NCBI RefSeq assembly: GCF_002795245.1
Contig: NZ_PGVG01000043.1
Location: forward strand, 1 to 61,533
From: Bradyrhizobium forestalis
GTDB lineage: Bacteria > Pseudomonadota > Alphaproteobacteria > Rhizobiales > Xanthobacteraceae
DNA length: 61,533 nucleotides
Direction of reading: 5' to 3'
Each line of letters opens with the position of its first letter. Position 1 is the first letter of the stretch. Made by a program: the position numbers and the translations under genes. Below are positions 9,701-16,853 of this stretch, piece by piece. The notes beneath the pieces are model-generated. The model was not told the DNA's origin, did no database searches, and was given only the letters and a program-made list of their open reading frames with translations.

Positions 9701-10084
9701 GATGAAGGTGAAGGAGGCGTAGATCAGCGAGGTGACGGTCGAGCCGATATAGCCGAAGCCGGCGCCGCGGGTGAGGAGGTCGATGTCGATGCCGCATTTG
9801 GCGGCATGATAGGCGATCGGCACGCCGCAGCAGAAGATGATGGTGGAGACGACGAGGATCGCGGCCGCGGCGTTGGTGACGCCGTAGTTCAGGGTGATGG
9901 TGCCGCCGATCGCCTCGAGCACCAGGAAGGAGATCGCGCCGATCGCGGTGTTGGCGACGCGGGCGGCGGACCACCGCCGCGCGCCCTTGGCGGTGAAGCG
10001 CAGCGCGTAGTCTTCCAGCGTCTGGTTGGCGACCCATTGGTTGTACTGGCGCCTGACGCGGTCTATTCGCTGCCGCCCTGCCAC
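6713..10084 (-). CDS. Hybrid sensor histidine kinase with NCS1-permease-like N-terminal half
   Basis: A 1123-residue membrane protein. Residues about 10-480 hold a dozen hydrophobic segments and resemble NCS1 (cytosine/purine/allantoin) permeases: QYNQWVANQTLEDYALRF at the start, then LTRGAGFGYIGSTVTSLIYA, and QIKINVTNAYAGSIAWSNFF in the region of family helix 8. Residues 499-536 contain nine cysteines (499, 500, 502, 514, 522, 525, 526, 532, 536), suggesting a metal site. Two more membrane helices (about 569-591 and 602-627) precede a coiled coil. The kinase has its H-box at His682 (SHELRSPLN), N-box at Asn796/Asn800 and GTGLGLTIS. A receiver follows with Asp968 (LLDISMPAMDG), then a roughly 90-residue tail. 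Architecture parallels CrbS-type SSS-kinase fusions, with a different carrier family. Likely ligand: an amide, urea or related nitrogen compound (inference). Confidence 0.9.
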   Translation of the reverse strand: MAGRQRIDRVRRQYNQWVANQTLEDYALRFTAKGARRWSAARVANTAIGAISFLVLEAIGGTITLNYGVTNAAAAILVVSTIIFCCGVPIAYHAAKCGIDIDLLTRGAGFGYIGSTVTSLIYASFTFIFFAVEAVILATALEMCLGIPRPIGYLISAVAIIPLVTYGITLISRFQLWTQPLWIILHILPFVAIAWASPHSFTEWRKFSGEHGDLNGQFDLLLFGVASSVVFSLVAQIGEQVDFLRFLPRDRRASKASWWIALMSAGPGWIVLGALKLLAGSFLAFFALSHGVPPEEAAEPAHMYLVAFRYVLSEPDLALALTGIFVVLSQIKINVTNAYAGSIAWSNFFSRLTHSHPGRVVWLVFNVMVALLLMEIGVYKALEQTLALYSNVAIAWVGALVSDLVINKPLGLRPPQMEFKRAHLYDINPVGVGAMMLAIIVSIAAFYGLFGPTMKALAAFVALTVAFVTAPVIAWLTDGKFYIARKPKRSWANIEAIQCCICEHSFEPEDITSCPAYAGPICSLCCSLDARCHDLCKPHGRAQAQFAEALGKILPQPIYARVNSQFGHYVGVFVVSAGLVALVLGLIYLQTSASVHGENMLVSNVLWKVFFSLSIIIGVVAWLFVLAQQSRRAAEAETRRQTALLIQEIDAHKRTDAELQRAKEVAESANLAKSRYVVGLSHELRSPLNAISGYAQLLEQDTTLSTKPRDQVRVVRRSADHLSGLIDGILDISKIEAGRLYLSRDEGRLSEFLDQLVGMFRLQAAAKGIDFVFRRPAHLPVVVYADEKRLRQVLINLLSNAIKFTQTGSVQFVVHYRSPVAEFEVIDTGPGIQGDDLERIFAPFERGALGVAQPQTGTGLGLTISRLLAGVMGGDIKVTSMVGTGSTFKVKILLSEVTNPQRIAPVEAPVSGYHGARKTILVTDDDPVHRDLLREVLTPLGFILLSAPDGAGCLALAQHCRPDLFLLDISMPAMDGWAVAEALRASGHHQARILMVSASAIEAHGAPLAQPFHDGYLMKPIDIPRLLETIRQLLKIEWQYGSDEVAVPLWHPETGSKPPLRHIEALIGLGQIGYVKGIQLKLDEIGSEHPEHADFVAQMRSLVDRFDLDQYMDTLKTLHAYEH

Positions 10085-10165
10085 TCTTTACCCCACTCCC
10101 GATACGGACCCGGAGCCCTCGCAAATTCCGTACCAAAAGCCTACGTCGGCATTTTGCGGTGCAGT

Positions 10166-10183
10166 ATACGCGATCTTGCGTAT
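10166..10183. promoter_or_regulatory. Dyad in the sensor-kinase/urtA intergenic region, candidate operator
   Basis: ATACGC, six bases, GCGTAT is a perfect 6+6 dyad lying between the divergent sensor-kinase and urtA genes, about 70 bp upstream of the urtA start. Its size and spacing suit a dimeric helix-turn-helix regulator such as the adjacent LuxR-type response regulator. No sigma-54 GG-N10-GC element was recognised in the 170-bp gap. The assignment rests on symmetry and position only. Confidence 0.4.
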
Positions 10184-10254
10184 GCTTGGGCTGCATAAAT
10201 TCGAGCCATCCTCACGGCACCAATCGCGTGTTCTCGAACAAAAGTGGGGTGCTC

Positions 10255-11514
10255 ATGTCAGACGAAGCAAACAAGGGCCTGTTGTCGCCGCTCCGGCGCA
10301 AACTATTGATGGGAATGGCCGCCGTGCCGGCCATCACGATGCTGCCGCGGGCGTCCTTCGCGCAGGCCCCGGCGACCTCGGCGGTCAACACCACGGGCCT
10401 TGCGGTCACCGACACCGAGGTCACGGTCGGCATCCTGCATTCGGCGACCGGCACCATGGCGATCTCCGAGACCGGCTCGATCGAGGCCGAAAAGCTCGCC
10501 ATCGAGCAGATCAACGCCATGGGCGGCGTGCTCGGCCGCAAGATCAAGTTCATCCAGGAGGACGGCGCCAGCGACTGGCCGACCTTCGCCGAGAAGGCCA
10601 AGAAGCTGCTGGTCAACGACAAGGTCGCGGCGATCATGGGCTGCTGGACCTCGGCCTCGCGCAAGGCGGTGCTGCCGGTCATGGAGCAGTATAACGGCAT
10701 GCTCTATTACCCGACCTTCTACGAAGGCCTCGAGCAGTCCAAGAACGTCATCTACACCGGCCAGGAAGCAACCCAGCAGATCCTCGCCGGCCTGAACTGG
10801 ATCGCCAAGGAGAAGGGCGCCAAGACCTTCTTCTTCATCGGCTCCGACTACATCTGGCCGCGCACCTCGAACAAGATCGCGCGCAAGCACGTCGAGAACG
10901 TGCTGAAGGGCAAGGTCGTCGGCGAGGAGTACTATGCGCTCGGCTCGACCCAGTTCAACTCGGTCATCAACAAGATCAAGCTGACCAAGCCCGACGTGAT
11001 CTTCACCGACGTCGTCGGCGGCTCCAACGTCGCCTTCTACAAGCAGCTCAAGGCCGCCGGCATCGACCTCGCCAAGCAGCCGCTGCTCACCATCTCGGTG
11101 ACCGAAGACGAGATCGACGGCATCGGCGGCGAGAACATCGCGGGCGCCTATGCCTGCATGAAGTATTTCCAGTCGCTCGACAATCCCAACAACAAGACCT
11201 TCGTGCCCGCGTTCAAGAAGATGTGGGGCGAGAAGACCGTGATCGGAGACGTCACCCAGGCTGCCTATCTCGGCCCGTGGCTGTGGAAGCTGACGGTCGA
11301 GAAGGCCGGCTCCTTCGACGTCGACAAGATCGCGGCGGCCTCGCCCGGCGTCGAGTTCAAGGGCGCGCCGGAAGGTTATGTGCGCATCCACGAAAACCAT
11401 CACCTCTGGTCGAAGACCCGGGTGGGCCGCGCCAAGCTCGATGGCCAGTTCGAGCTGATCTACGAGACCGCTGATCTCGTCGAGCCGGATCCGTTCCCGA
11501 AAGGCTACCAGTAA
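10255..11514 (+). CDS. urtA: Urea/short-amide ABC transporter substrate-binding protein
   Basis: The periplasmic receptor of a branched-chain-amino-acid-type (HAAT) ABC importer. The chosen ATG gives 419 residues. The N-terminus has twin arginines (LRRKLLMG at 13-20), a hydrophobic stretch and an AQA site near residue 38, so export may be by Tat. Mature motifs include TVGILHSATGTMAISETG and AAIMGCWTSASRKAVLP, typical of UrtA and of the related FmdD amide-binding protein of Methylophilus. It heads the transporter operon and is followed by a strong hairpin before urtB, which would allow the receptor to be made in excess. Substrate is urea by family and short amides by context. Confidence 0.9.
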   Translation: MSDEANKGLLSPLRRKLLMGMAAVPAITMLPRASFAQAPATSAVNTTGLAVTDTEVTVGILHSATGTMAISETGSIEAEKLAIEQINAMGGVLGRKIKFIQEDGASDWPTFAEKAKKLLVNDKVAAIMGCWTSASRKAVLPVMEQYNGMLYYPTFYEGLEQSKNVIYTGQEATQQILAGLNWIAKEKGAKTFFFIGSDYIWPRTSNKIARKHVENVLKGKVVGEEYYALGSTQFNSVINKIKLTKPDVIFTDVVGGSNVAFYKQLKAAGIDLAKQPLLTISVTEDEIDGIGGENIAGAYACMKYFQSLDNPNNKTFVPAFKKMWGEKTVIGDVTQAAYLGPWLWKLTVEKAGSFDVDKIAAASPGVEFKGAPEGYVRIHENHHLWSKTRVGRAKLDGQFELIYETADLVEPDPFPKGYQ

Positions 11515-11588
11515 GCCGCGGTATCCGTCGCGCTTCCCTCAAGTTCAAGGCTCTCCCTGGCGTGGATCGCAAGTCCATGCCCAAGACC

Positions 11589-11619
11589 CCCGCGTCGCGA
11601 ATCTGCATCGCGACGCGGG
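11589..11619 (+). terminator. 12-bp perfect hairpin between urtA and urtB
   Basis: CCCGCGTCGCGA (11589-11600) pairs perfectly with TCGCGACGCGGG (11608-11619) across a 7-nt loop. There is no T-tract, so it is more likely an attenuating or 3'-end-stabilising stem that lets urtA outlast or outnumber the rest of the operon than a full terminator. The urtB ribosome-binding site (GGAGG) lies 16 bp after it. Confidence 0.7.
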
Positions 11620-11644
11620 ACCTATTCCCCGACGGAGGACATCG

Positions 11645-12571
11645 ATGTTCGGCGACTATTCGATTGGTGACCTTGGCTCCATCTTCGTCATGCAGGGGTT
11701 TGCCGGACTGATCCTGTTCTCCGTCTACGTCCTGATGGCGCTGGGGCTCGCGATCATCTTCGGCCAGATGGGTGTCATCAACATGGCCCATGGCGAGTTC
11801 ATGATCCTCGGGGCCTACGTCACCTGGATGACGTCTAATCTCTTCCAGAGCTACTTGCCGAGCCTGTTTGGCGGCTACTTCTTCCTGGCGATGATCCTGG
11901 CCTTTGTCGCATCCGGCGCACTGGGCATGCTGGTGGAGTGGGTGTTGATACGACACCTCTACAAGCGTCCGCTCGATACGCTGCTTGCGACCTGGGGCCT
12001 TAGCCTGATGCTCCAGCAGGCCTATCGCTCCGTGTTCGGCGCGCGCGAGGTTGGCGTCGAGCTGCCGCAGTGGATGCTGGGCTCGCTGCACGTGACCGAC
12101 AGCATTGAAGTTCCGATCAACGGCGTCTTCGTGATGGGTCTCACCGTTCTGATCACCATCGCCGTAGCTTACGTCATGTTCAAATCGCGCTGGGGCCGCC
12201 AGGTCCGCGCGGTCGTGCAGAACCGCATCATGGCCGGCGCCGTCGGCATCAACACCGAGAAGGTCGACCGCTACACGTTCGGCCTCGGCTGCGGCATCGC
12301 GGGCGTCGCCGGCAGCGCCTTCACCATGATCGGCTCGACCGGGCCGACGTCGGGACAGCTCTACATCGTCGATACATTCCTGGTCGTCGTGTTCGGCGGC
12401 GCCGCGAGCCTGCTCGGCACCATCGCCTCCGCCTTCTCGATCTCGCAGACGCAATCCACCCTCGAGTTCTTCATGTCGGGCTCGATGGCCAAGGTGCTGA
12501 CGCTGCTCGCCGTCGTCGGAATCCTGATGCTGCGGCCGCAGGGGCTGTTCGCCCTCAAGGTCCGCAAGTGA
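11645..12571 (+). CDS. urtB: Urea/short-amide ABC transporter permease UrtB
   Basis: An inner-membrane permease of the LivH type, 308 residues with several hydrophobic helices. Family motifs include GLAIIFGQMGVINMAHGEFMI near residue 35 and NRIMAGAVGINTEKVDRYTF, the conserved cytoplasmic loop that contacts the ATPases. A strong GGAGG ribosome-binding site lies six bases before the ATG. It forms the membrane channel with UrtC. The UrtC frame begins immediately after, with the UrtB stop 17 bp before the UrtC ATG. Confidence 0.92.
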   Translation: MFGDYSIGDLGSIFVMQGFAGLILFSVYVLMALGLAIIFGQMGVINMAHGEFMILGAYVTWMTSNLFQSYLPSLFGGYFFLAMILAFVASGALGMLVEWVLIRHLYKRPLDTLLATWGLSLMLQQAYRSVFGAREVGVELPQWMLGSLHVTDSIEVPINGVFVMGLTVLITIAVAYVMFKSRWGRQVRAVVQNRIMAGAVGINTEKVDRYTFGLGCGIAGVAGSAFTMIGSTGPTSGQLYIVDTFLVVVFGGAASLLGTIASAFSISQTQSTLEFFMSGSMAKVLTLLAVVGILMLRPQGLFALKVRK

Positions 12572-12588
12572 GAAATGGGGCTGATGTT

Positions 12589-13731
12589 ATGACCGACAAT
12601 CGGTTCTTCAATCGATCGGAGCTCATCGGAATTCTGGTGCTCGCGGTCTTCCTGGTGGTGGTCCTTCCGCTCACGCTGGATGTGTTCAGGCTCAACCTCG
12701 TCGCAAAATACCTGACCTATGCCTTCGTCGCGCTCGGTCTCGTCATCTGCTGGGGCTATGGCGGCATCCTGAGCCTCGGCCAGGGCGTGTTCTTCGGGCT
12801 CGGCGGCTACTGCATGGCGATGTTCCTGAAGCTCGAGGCTTCGAGCGTGGAGAACACCAAGATCCAGTCGACACCCGGCATTCCCGACTTCATGGACTGG
12901 AATCAGATCACGGCGTTGCCGTTCTTCTGGAAGCCGTTCAACAGCCTCACCTTCACCATCGCCGCCATCATCCTCGTCCCCGGCATCTTCGCGCTGATCA
13001 TCGGCACCGCGATGTTCAAGCGCCGTGTCGGCGGCACCTACTTCGCCATCATCACCCAGGCGGTTGCGGCGATCATGACGATCCTGATCGTCGGACAGCA
13101 GGGCTACACCGGCGGCATCAACGGCATGACCGACCTGCGCACGCTGAAGGGATGGGACATCCGGCCTGATCACGCCAAGATCGTGCTGTACTTCTTCGAG
13201 GTCGGCTGCCTGTTCGCGTGCATCATGATCGCGCAGTTCATCCGGCACTCCAAGCTCGGGCGCATCCTGGTCGCGATGCGCGAGAAGGAGGATCGGGTCC
13301 GGTTCTCCGGCTACAGCGTCGCGAACTTCAAGATCTTCGCCTTCTGCATCGCCGCCGTGTTCGCCGCGATCGGCGGCGCCATGTTCGCGCTCAATGTCGG
13401 CTTCATGTCGCCGTCCTTCGTCGGCATCGTGCCGTCGATCGAGATGGTGATCTACACCGCGGTCGGCGGCCGGCTGTCGATCCTCGGTGCGATCTACGGC
13501 ACGCTGCTGGTCAACTTCGCCAAGACCAGCCTGTCGGAAACCTTCCCCGAATTGTGGTTGTTCGGCCTCGGCGGCCTGTTCATCGCCGTGGTCCTGGCCT
13601 TCCCGAACGGCCTTGCCGGGATCTGGGGCGACTATGTGCAGCCGCGCATCGATCGCCTGATCGCCTCACGCAAATCGAAACCCGACGGCTGGACCGACAG
13701 CTCGGTCGCCGACGGCGCCCCGGCGGAGTGA
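12589..13731 (+). CDS. urtC: Urea/short-amide ABC transporter permease UrtC
   Basis: An inner-membrane permease of the LivM type. From the ATG at 12589 it has 380 residues; an in-frame GTG at 12568 overlaps the urtB stop and would add seven residues. Motifs include GYGGILSLGQGVFFGLGGYC and MREKEDRVRFSGYSVANFK, the loop that docks on the ATPase. Several transmembrane helices run through the chain. Its stop codon TGA (13729-13731) is part of the first copy of the tandem leader repeat in front of urtD. Confidence 0.92.
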   Translation: MTDNRFFNRSELIGILVLAVFLVVVLPLTLDVFRLNLVAKYLTYAFVALGLVICWGYGGILSLGQGVFFGLGGYCMAMFLKLEASSVENTKIQSTPGIPDFMDWNQITALPFFWKPFNSLTFTIAAIILVPGIFALIIGTAMFKRRVGGTYFAIITQAVAAIMTILIVGQQGYTGGINGMTDLRTLKGWDIRPDHAKIVLYFFEVGCLFACIMIAQFIRHSKLGRILVAMREKEDRVRFSGYSVANFKIFAFCIAAVFAAIGGAMFALNVGFMSPSFVGIVPSIEMVIYTAVGGRLSILGAIYGTLLVNFAKTSLSETFPELWLFGLGGLFIAVVLAFPNGLAGIWGDYVQPRIDRLIASRKSKPDGWTDSSVADGAPAE

Positions 13732-13741
13732 GGAGATCGTC

Positions 13742-13792
13742 ATGCTGATAGGTCACCACGATGCCGATGCCACGCTGGCAGTGAGGAGATAG
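13742..13792 (+). CDS. Mini-ORF 1 upstream of urtD (16 codons)
   Basis: It encodes MLIGHHDADATLAVRR and ends at TAG, three bases before the next ATG. It has its own GAGGAG ribosome-binding site, which overlaps the urtC stop region. The end LAV and the start GH line up with the true UrtD N-terminus (MLVGHQPKEFLLAVEAL), as expected if it arose by duplication of the urtD start. Whether it is translated, or matters beyond translational coupling, is unknown. Confidence 0.35.
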   Translation: MLIGHHDADATLAVRR

Positions 13793-13795
13793 GTC

Positions 13796-13846
13796 ATGCT
13801 CGTCGGTCATCACGATGCCGATGCCACGCTGGCAGTGGGGAGATAG
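13796..13846 (+). CDS. Mini-ORF 2 upstream of urtD (16 codons)
   Basis: It encodes MLVGHHDADATLAVGR, nearly identical to mini-ORF 1, and terminates with TAG three bases before the urtD ATG. Its stop lies between the GGGGAG ribosome-binding site and the start of urtD, an arrangement that favours termination-reinitiation. Confidence 0.35.
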   Translation: MLVGHHDADATLAVGR

Positions 13847-13849
13847 GTC

Positions 13850-14605
13850 ATGCTCGTCGGTCATCAGCCCAAGGAATTCCTGCTCGCCGTGGAGGCGCTG
13901 ACCGTGTCGTTCGACGGGTTCAAGGCAGTCAACGATCTCTCCTTCTACGTCGACGAGAACGAGATCCGCGTCATCATCGGTCCCAACGGTGCCGGCAAGA
14001 CCACCGTGCTCGACCTGATCTGCGGCAAGACCAAAGCCACGTCCGGCTCGATCCAGTTCCGCGGCAAGGAGCTGACCCGGATGAGGGAGAACGAGATCGT
14101 CAAGACCGGGGTGGGGCGCAAGTTCCAGAATCCGTCGATCTATGACGACCTCACCGTGTTCGAGAATCTGGAGATCTCGTATCCGCGCGGCCGCTCGGTG
14201 TTCGGCGCGCTGACCTTCACCCGCGACGCCGCCGTGCGCGACCGGGTGCACGAGGTCGCCGAGATGATCTTCCTGAAGGATCGGCTCAACATGAATGCCG
14301 ATCTGCTCAGCCACGGCCAGAAGCAGTGGCTCGAGATCGGCATGCTGCTGATCCAGGATCCGGACCTGTTGATGCTGGACGAGCCCGTCGCCGGCATGAG
14401 CGTCTCCGAGCGCGCCAAGACCGCCGAGCTGCTCAACCGCATCATCAAGAACCGTTCCGTGCTGGTGATCGAGCACGACATGAAGTTCGTCGAAGACATC
14501 GCGCACAAGGTCACCGTGCTGCACCAGGGCCAGATCCTCTCGGAGGGCACCATGGAGAAGGTGAAGAACGATCCCAAGGTCGTCGAAGTGTACCTGGGGC
14601 ATTGA
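13850..14605 (+). CDS. urtD: Urea/short-amide ABC transporter ATP-binding protein UrtD
   Basis: One of two cytoplasmic ATPases of the importer (LivG type), 251 residues. Walker A is GPNGAGKT at about 44-51, the signature is LSHGQKQWLEIG, Walker B is LLMLDEPVAGMS and the switch histidine is in VIEHDMKFV. The LSHGQ signature, in place of LSGGQ, is characteristic of UrtD. The start is the third ATG of a tandemly repeated leader, chosen because only this one opens into the full protein. A family C palindrome separates it from urtE. Confidence 0.93.
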   Translation: MLVGHQPKEFLLAVEALTVSFDGFKAVNDLSFYVDENEIRVIIGPNGAGKTTVLDLICGKTKATSGSIQFRGKELTRMRENEIVKTGVGRKFQNPSIYDDLTVFENLEISYPRGRSVFGALTFTRDAAVRDRVHEVAEMIFLKDRLNMNADLLSHGQKQWLEIGMLLIQDPDLLMLDEPVAGMSVSERAKTAELLNRIIKNRSVLVIEHDMKFVEDIAHKVTVLHQGQILSEGTMEKVKNDPKVVEVYLGH

Positions 14606-14645
14606 GATGACGAAGTTGGTCGAACCCGCCGCGGCAATGACGGTC

Positions 14646-14792
14646 CACCTCTCCCATAGGGAGAGGTCGAATTGCTCCTTGCGATGCGAAGCATCGTCAA
14701 GAGCAATTCGGGTGAGGGGCTTGGCTCGCTCGCGGGGCCTGCGCCCCCTCACCCGGCGCTACGCGCCGACCTCTCCCCGGTGGGGAGAGGTG
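14646..14792. repeat. Family C palindromic element C1 inside the urt operon
   Basis: It is composed of CCTCTCCCATAGGGAGAGG, a second stem around GCGATGCGAAGCATCG, the motif GGGTGAGGGG and its complement CCCCCTCACCC, and a closing stem CCTCTCCCCGGTGGGGAGAGG. It occupies nearly all of the 216-bp space between urtD and urtE, so transcription of urtE must cross it. No T-tract follows any stem. Confidence 0.85.
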
Positions 14793-14821
14793 AAGAGACA
14801 CCGAGTCTAGGAGACGCGACG

Positions 14822-15511
14822 ATGCTGGCAATTTCCGATCTCCACGTCGCCTACGGCCAGAGCGAGGTGCTGCACGGGCTCAACGTCAAGGTCGCGCCCA
14901 ACGAGATCGTCGCGATCATGGGCCGCAACGGCATGGGCAAGACTACGCTGATGAAATCGCTGATGGGCATCCTGCCGGCGAAGAGCGGCTCGGTCAGCAT
15001 GAACGGCGCCGAGCTCGGCTCCTTGCCGAGCTACGAGCGCGTCGCCAAGGGCCTCGCCTATGTGCCGCAGGGCCGCATGATCTTCTCGACGATGACCGTG
15101 AAGGAGAACATCGAGACCGGCCTCGTCGTCTCCGGCGGATCGGAGGTGCCTGAAGACATCTACGAATTGTTTCCGGTGCTGCTGGAGATGAAGGGCCGCC
15201 GCGGCGGCAATCTCTCCGGCGGCCAGCAGCAGCAGCTTGCGATCGCGCGCGCGCTCGCGACCAAGCCGAAGGTGCTGCTGCTGGACGAACCGACCGAAGG
15301 CATTCAGCCCTCGATCATCAAGGAGATGGCGCGGACCCTCAAGCGCATTCGCGACGAGAAGGGGCTCTCGATCGTCGTCTCCGAGCAGGTCCTGAGCTTC
15401 GCGCTCGACATCGCCGACCGTGTTCTGGTGATCGAGAACGGCGAGATCGTGCGCGACGATCCGCGCGATGCCGTCGATGCCGCGCAGGTCTCGAAATATC
15501 TGTCCGTCTAA
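14822..15511 (+). CDS. urtE: Urea/short-amide ABC transporter ATP-binding protein UrtE
   Basis: The second ATPase of the importer (LivF type), 229 residues. Walker A is GRNGMGKTT at about 34-42, the signature LSGGQQQQLAIARALA, and Walker B KVLLLDEPTEGIQPS. The start at 14822 follows a good AGGAG site; the open frame extends upstream only into the C1 palindrome. fmdA begins 28 bp after its stop, so the transporter and the amide hydrolase are probably on one transcript. Confidence 0.93.
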   Translation: MLAISDLHVAYGQSEVLHGLNVKVAPNEIVAIMGRNGMGKTTLMKSLMGILPAKSGSVSMNGAELGSLPSYERVAKGLAYVPQGRMIFSTMTVKENIETGLVVSGGSEVPEDIYELFPVLLEMKGRRGGNLSGGQQQQLAIARALATKPKVLLLDEPTEGIQPSIIKEMARTLKRIRDEKGLSIVVSEQVLSFALDIADRVLVIENGEIVRDDPRDAVDAAQVSKYLSV

Positions 15512-15539
15512 CCAACCGTAGTAAAAGGGGAGCATCTCG

Positions 15540-16769
15540 ATGCCAGAGACACTGATCAAGGTCGATCTCACCAAGTCGGCTTACGAAAATGACATGGTGC
15601 ACAACCGCTGGCACCCCGACATCCCGATCGTGGCCTGGGTCAATCCCGGCGACGATTTCATCATCGAGACCTATGACTGGACCGGCGGCTTCATCAAGAA
15701 CAACGATTCCGCCGATGACGTGCGCGACATCGACCTGTCGATCGTGCACTTCCTGTCCGGCCCGATCGGCGTCAAGGGCGCCGAGCCCGGCGACCTCCTC
15801 GTGGTCGATTTGCTCGACGTCGGTCCGCTCAAGGAGAGCCTGTGGGGCTTCAACGGCTTCTTCTCCAAGCAGAACGGCGGCGGCTTCCTGACCGACCATT
15901 TCCCGCTGGCGCAGAAGTCGATCTGGGACATCAAGGGCCTCTACACCTCGTCGCGCCATGTGCCCGGGGTGAATTTCGCCGGCCTGATCCATCCCGGCCT
16001 GATCGGCTGTCTGCCCGATCCGAAGATGCTGGACACCTGGAACAAGCGCGAGGCCGAGCTGATCTCGACCAATCCGACCCGCGTGCCCGGCCTTGCCAAT
16101 CCGCCATTCGCGCCGACCGCCCATGGCGGCCGCGCCAAGGGCGATGTGAAGGCCAAGATCGGCGCCGAAGGTGCGCGCACCGTGCCGCCGCGCGAGCATG
16201 GCGGCAATTGCGACATCAAGGATCTCTCCCGCGGCTCGAAGATCTACTTCCCGGTCTATGTGCCCGGCGCGGGTCTCTCGATGGGCGACCTGCACTTCAG
16301 CCAGGGCGACGGCGAGATCACCTTCTGCGGCGCCATCGAGATGGCCGGCTGGCTGCACCTGAAGGTCGAGGTGATCAAGGATGGCATGTCGAAATACGGC
16401 ATCAAGAACCCGATCTTCAAGCCGTCGCCGATCACGCCGAACTACAAGGACTATCTGATCTTCGAGGGCATCTCGGTCGATGAAGCCGGCAAGCAGCACT
16501 ATCTCGACGTCCACATCGCCTATCGTCAGGCCTGCCTCAACGCCATCGAGTATCTGAAGAAGTTCGGCTACTCCGGCGCCCAGGCCTATTCGATCCTCGG
16601 CACCGCGCCGTGCCAGGGTCACATCTCCGGCGTGGTCGACGTGCCCAACGCCTGTGCCACGCTGTGGCTGCCGACCGAGATCTTCGACTTCGACGTGATG
16701 CCGTCGGCGGCCGGACCCATCAAGCACATCACCGGCGACATCCAGATGCCGATCTCACCGGACACGTGA
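15540..16769 (+). CDS. fmdA: Formamidase (acetamidase/formamidase family)
   Basis: A cytosolic enzyme that hydrolyses formamide (and other short amides) to the acid and ammonia. The 409-residue protein begins PETLIKVDLTKSAYENDM and contains VHNRWHPDIPIVAWVNPGDD, HVPGVNFAGLIHPGLIGCLP and EHGGNCDIKDLSRGSKIYFP, all typical of FmdA from Methylophilus and its relatives. Length is normal. A GGGGAG site precedes the ATG. It sits directly behind urtE and ahead of fmdB and amiE, indicating that the preceding importer feeds amide hydrolysis. Confidence 0.94.
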   Translation: MPETLIKVDLTKSAYENDMVHNRWHPDIPIVAWVNPGDDFIIETYDWTGGFIKNNDSADDVRDIDLSIVHFLSGPIGVKGAEPGDLLVVDLLDVGPLKESLWGFNGFFSKQNGGGFLTDHFPLAQKSIWDIKGLYTSSRHVPGVNFAGLIHPGLIGCLPDPKMLDTWNKREAELISTNPTRVPGLANPPFAPTAHGGRAKGDVKAKIGAEGARTVPPREHGGNCDIKDLSRGSKIYFPVYVPGAGLSMGDLHFSQGDGEITFCGAIEMAGWLHLKVEVIKDGMSKYGIKNPIFKPSPITPNYKDYLIFEGISVDEAGKQHYLDVHIAYRQACLNAIEYLKKFGYSGAQAYSILGTAPCQGHISGVVDVPNACATLWLPTEIFDFDVMPSAAGPIKHITGDIQMPISPDT

Positions 16770-16853
16770 TCCCTGCGCGACGGGGTGCGGGACGGCGTGT
16801 ACTTGCCGCCCCGCATCCGCCGCCAGGTGTGTTGAAGAAGCTATAGCGTGGGG

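Larger units (their letters stand above)
13728..13863 (+). repeat. urtD: Tandem triplication of the urtD ribosome-binding site and start codon region
   Basis: Three successive copies begin at 13728, 13781 and 13835 (periods 53 and 54 bp), each carrying GTGRGGAGAT, a short spacer and ATG (13742, 13796, 13850). Copies 1 and 2 share the 24-bp tail from 13757 and 13811; copy 3 diverges after ATGCTCGTCGGTCATCA into the real urtD sequence. The period of 54 keeps all three ATGs in one frame, interrupted by TAG just before ATG 2 and ATG 3. Confidence 0.93.

Noticed and set aside
7922..10198. A 758-codon plus-strand open frame opposite the sensor kinase.
   Set aside because: Shadow of the kinase gene; low-complexity R/D/E/Q composition and no recognisable motif.
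10085..10254. Possible sigma-54 promoter for the urtA operon, expected for nitrogen genes.
   Set aside because: No GG-N10-GC spacing match was found in the gap; GGCATTTTGC has only six bases between GG and GC.
13728..13863. Reading the urtD tandem leader as a riboswitch or attenuator peptide.
   Set aside because: The mini-peptides have no run of a regulatory amino acid and no terminator/antiterminator pair is visible; tandem duplication of the start region explains the sequence.
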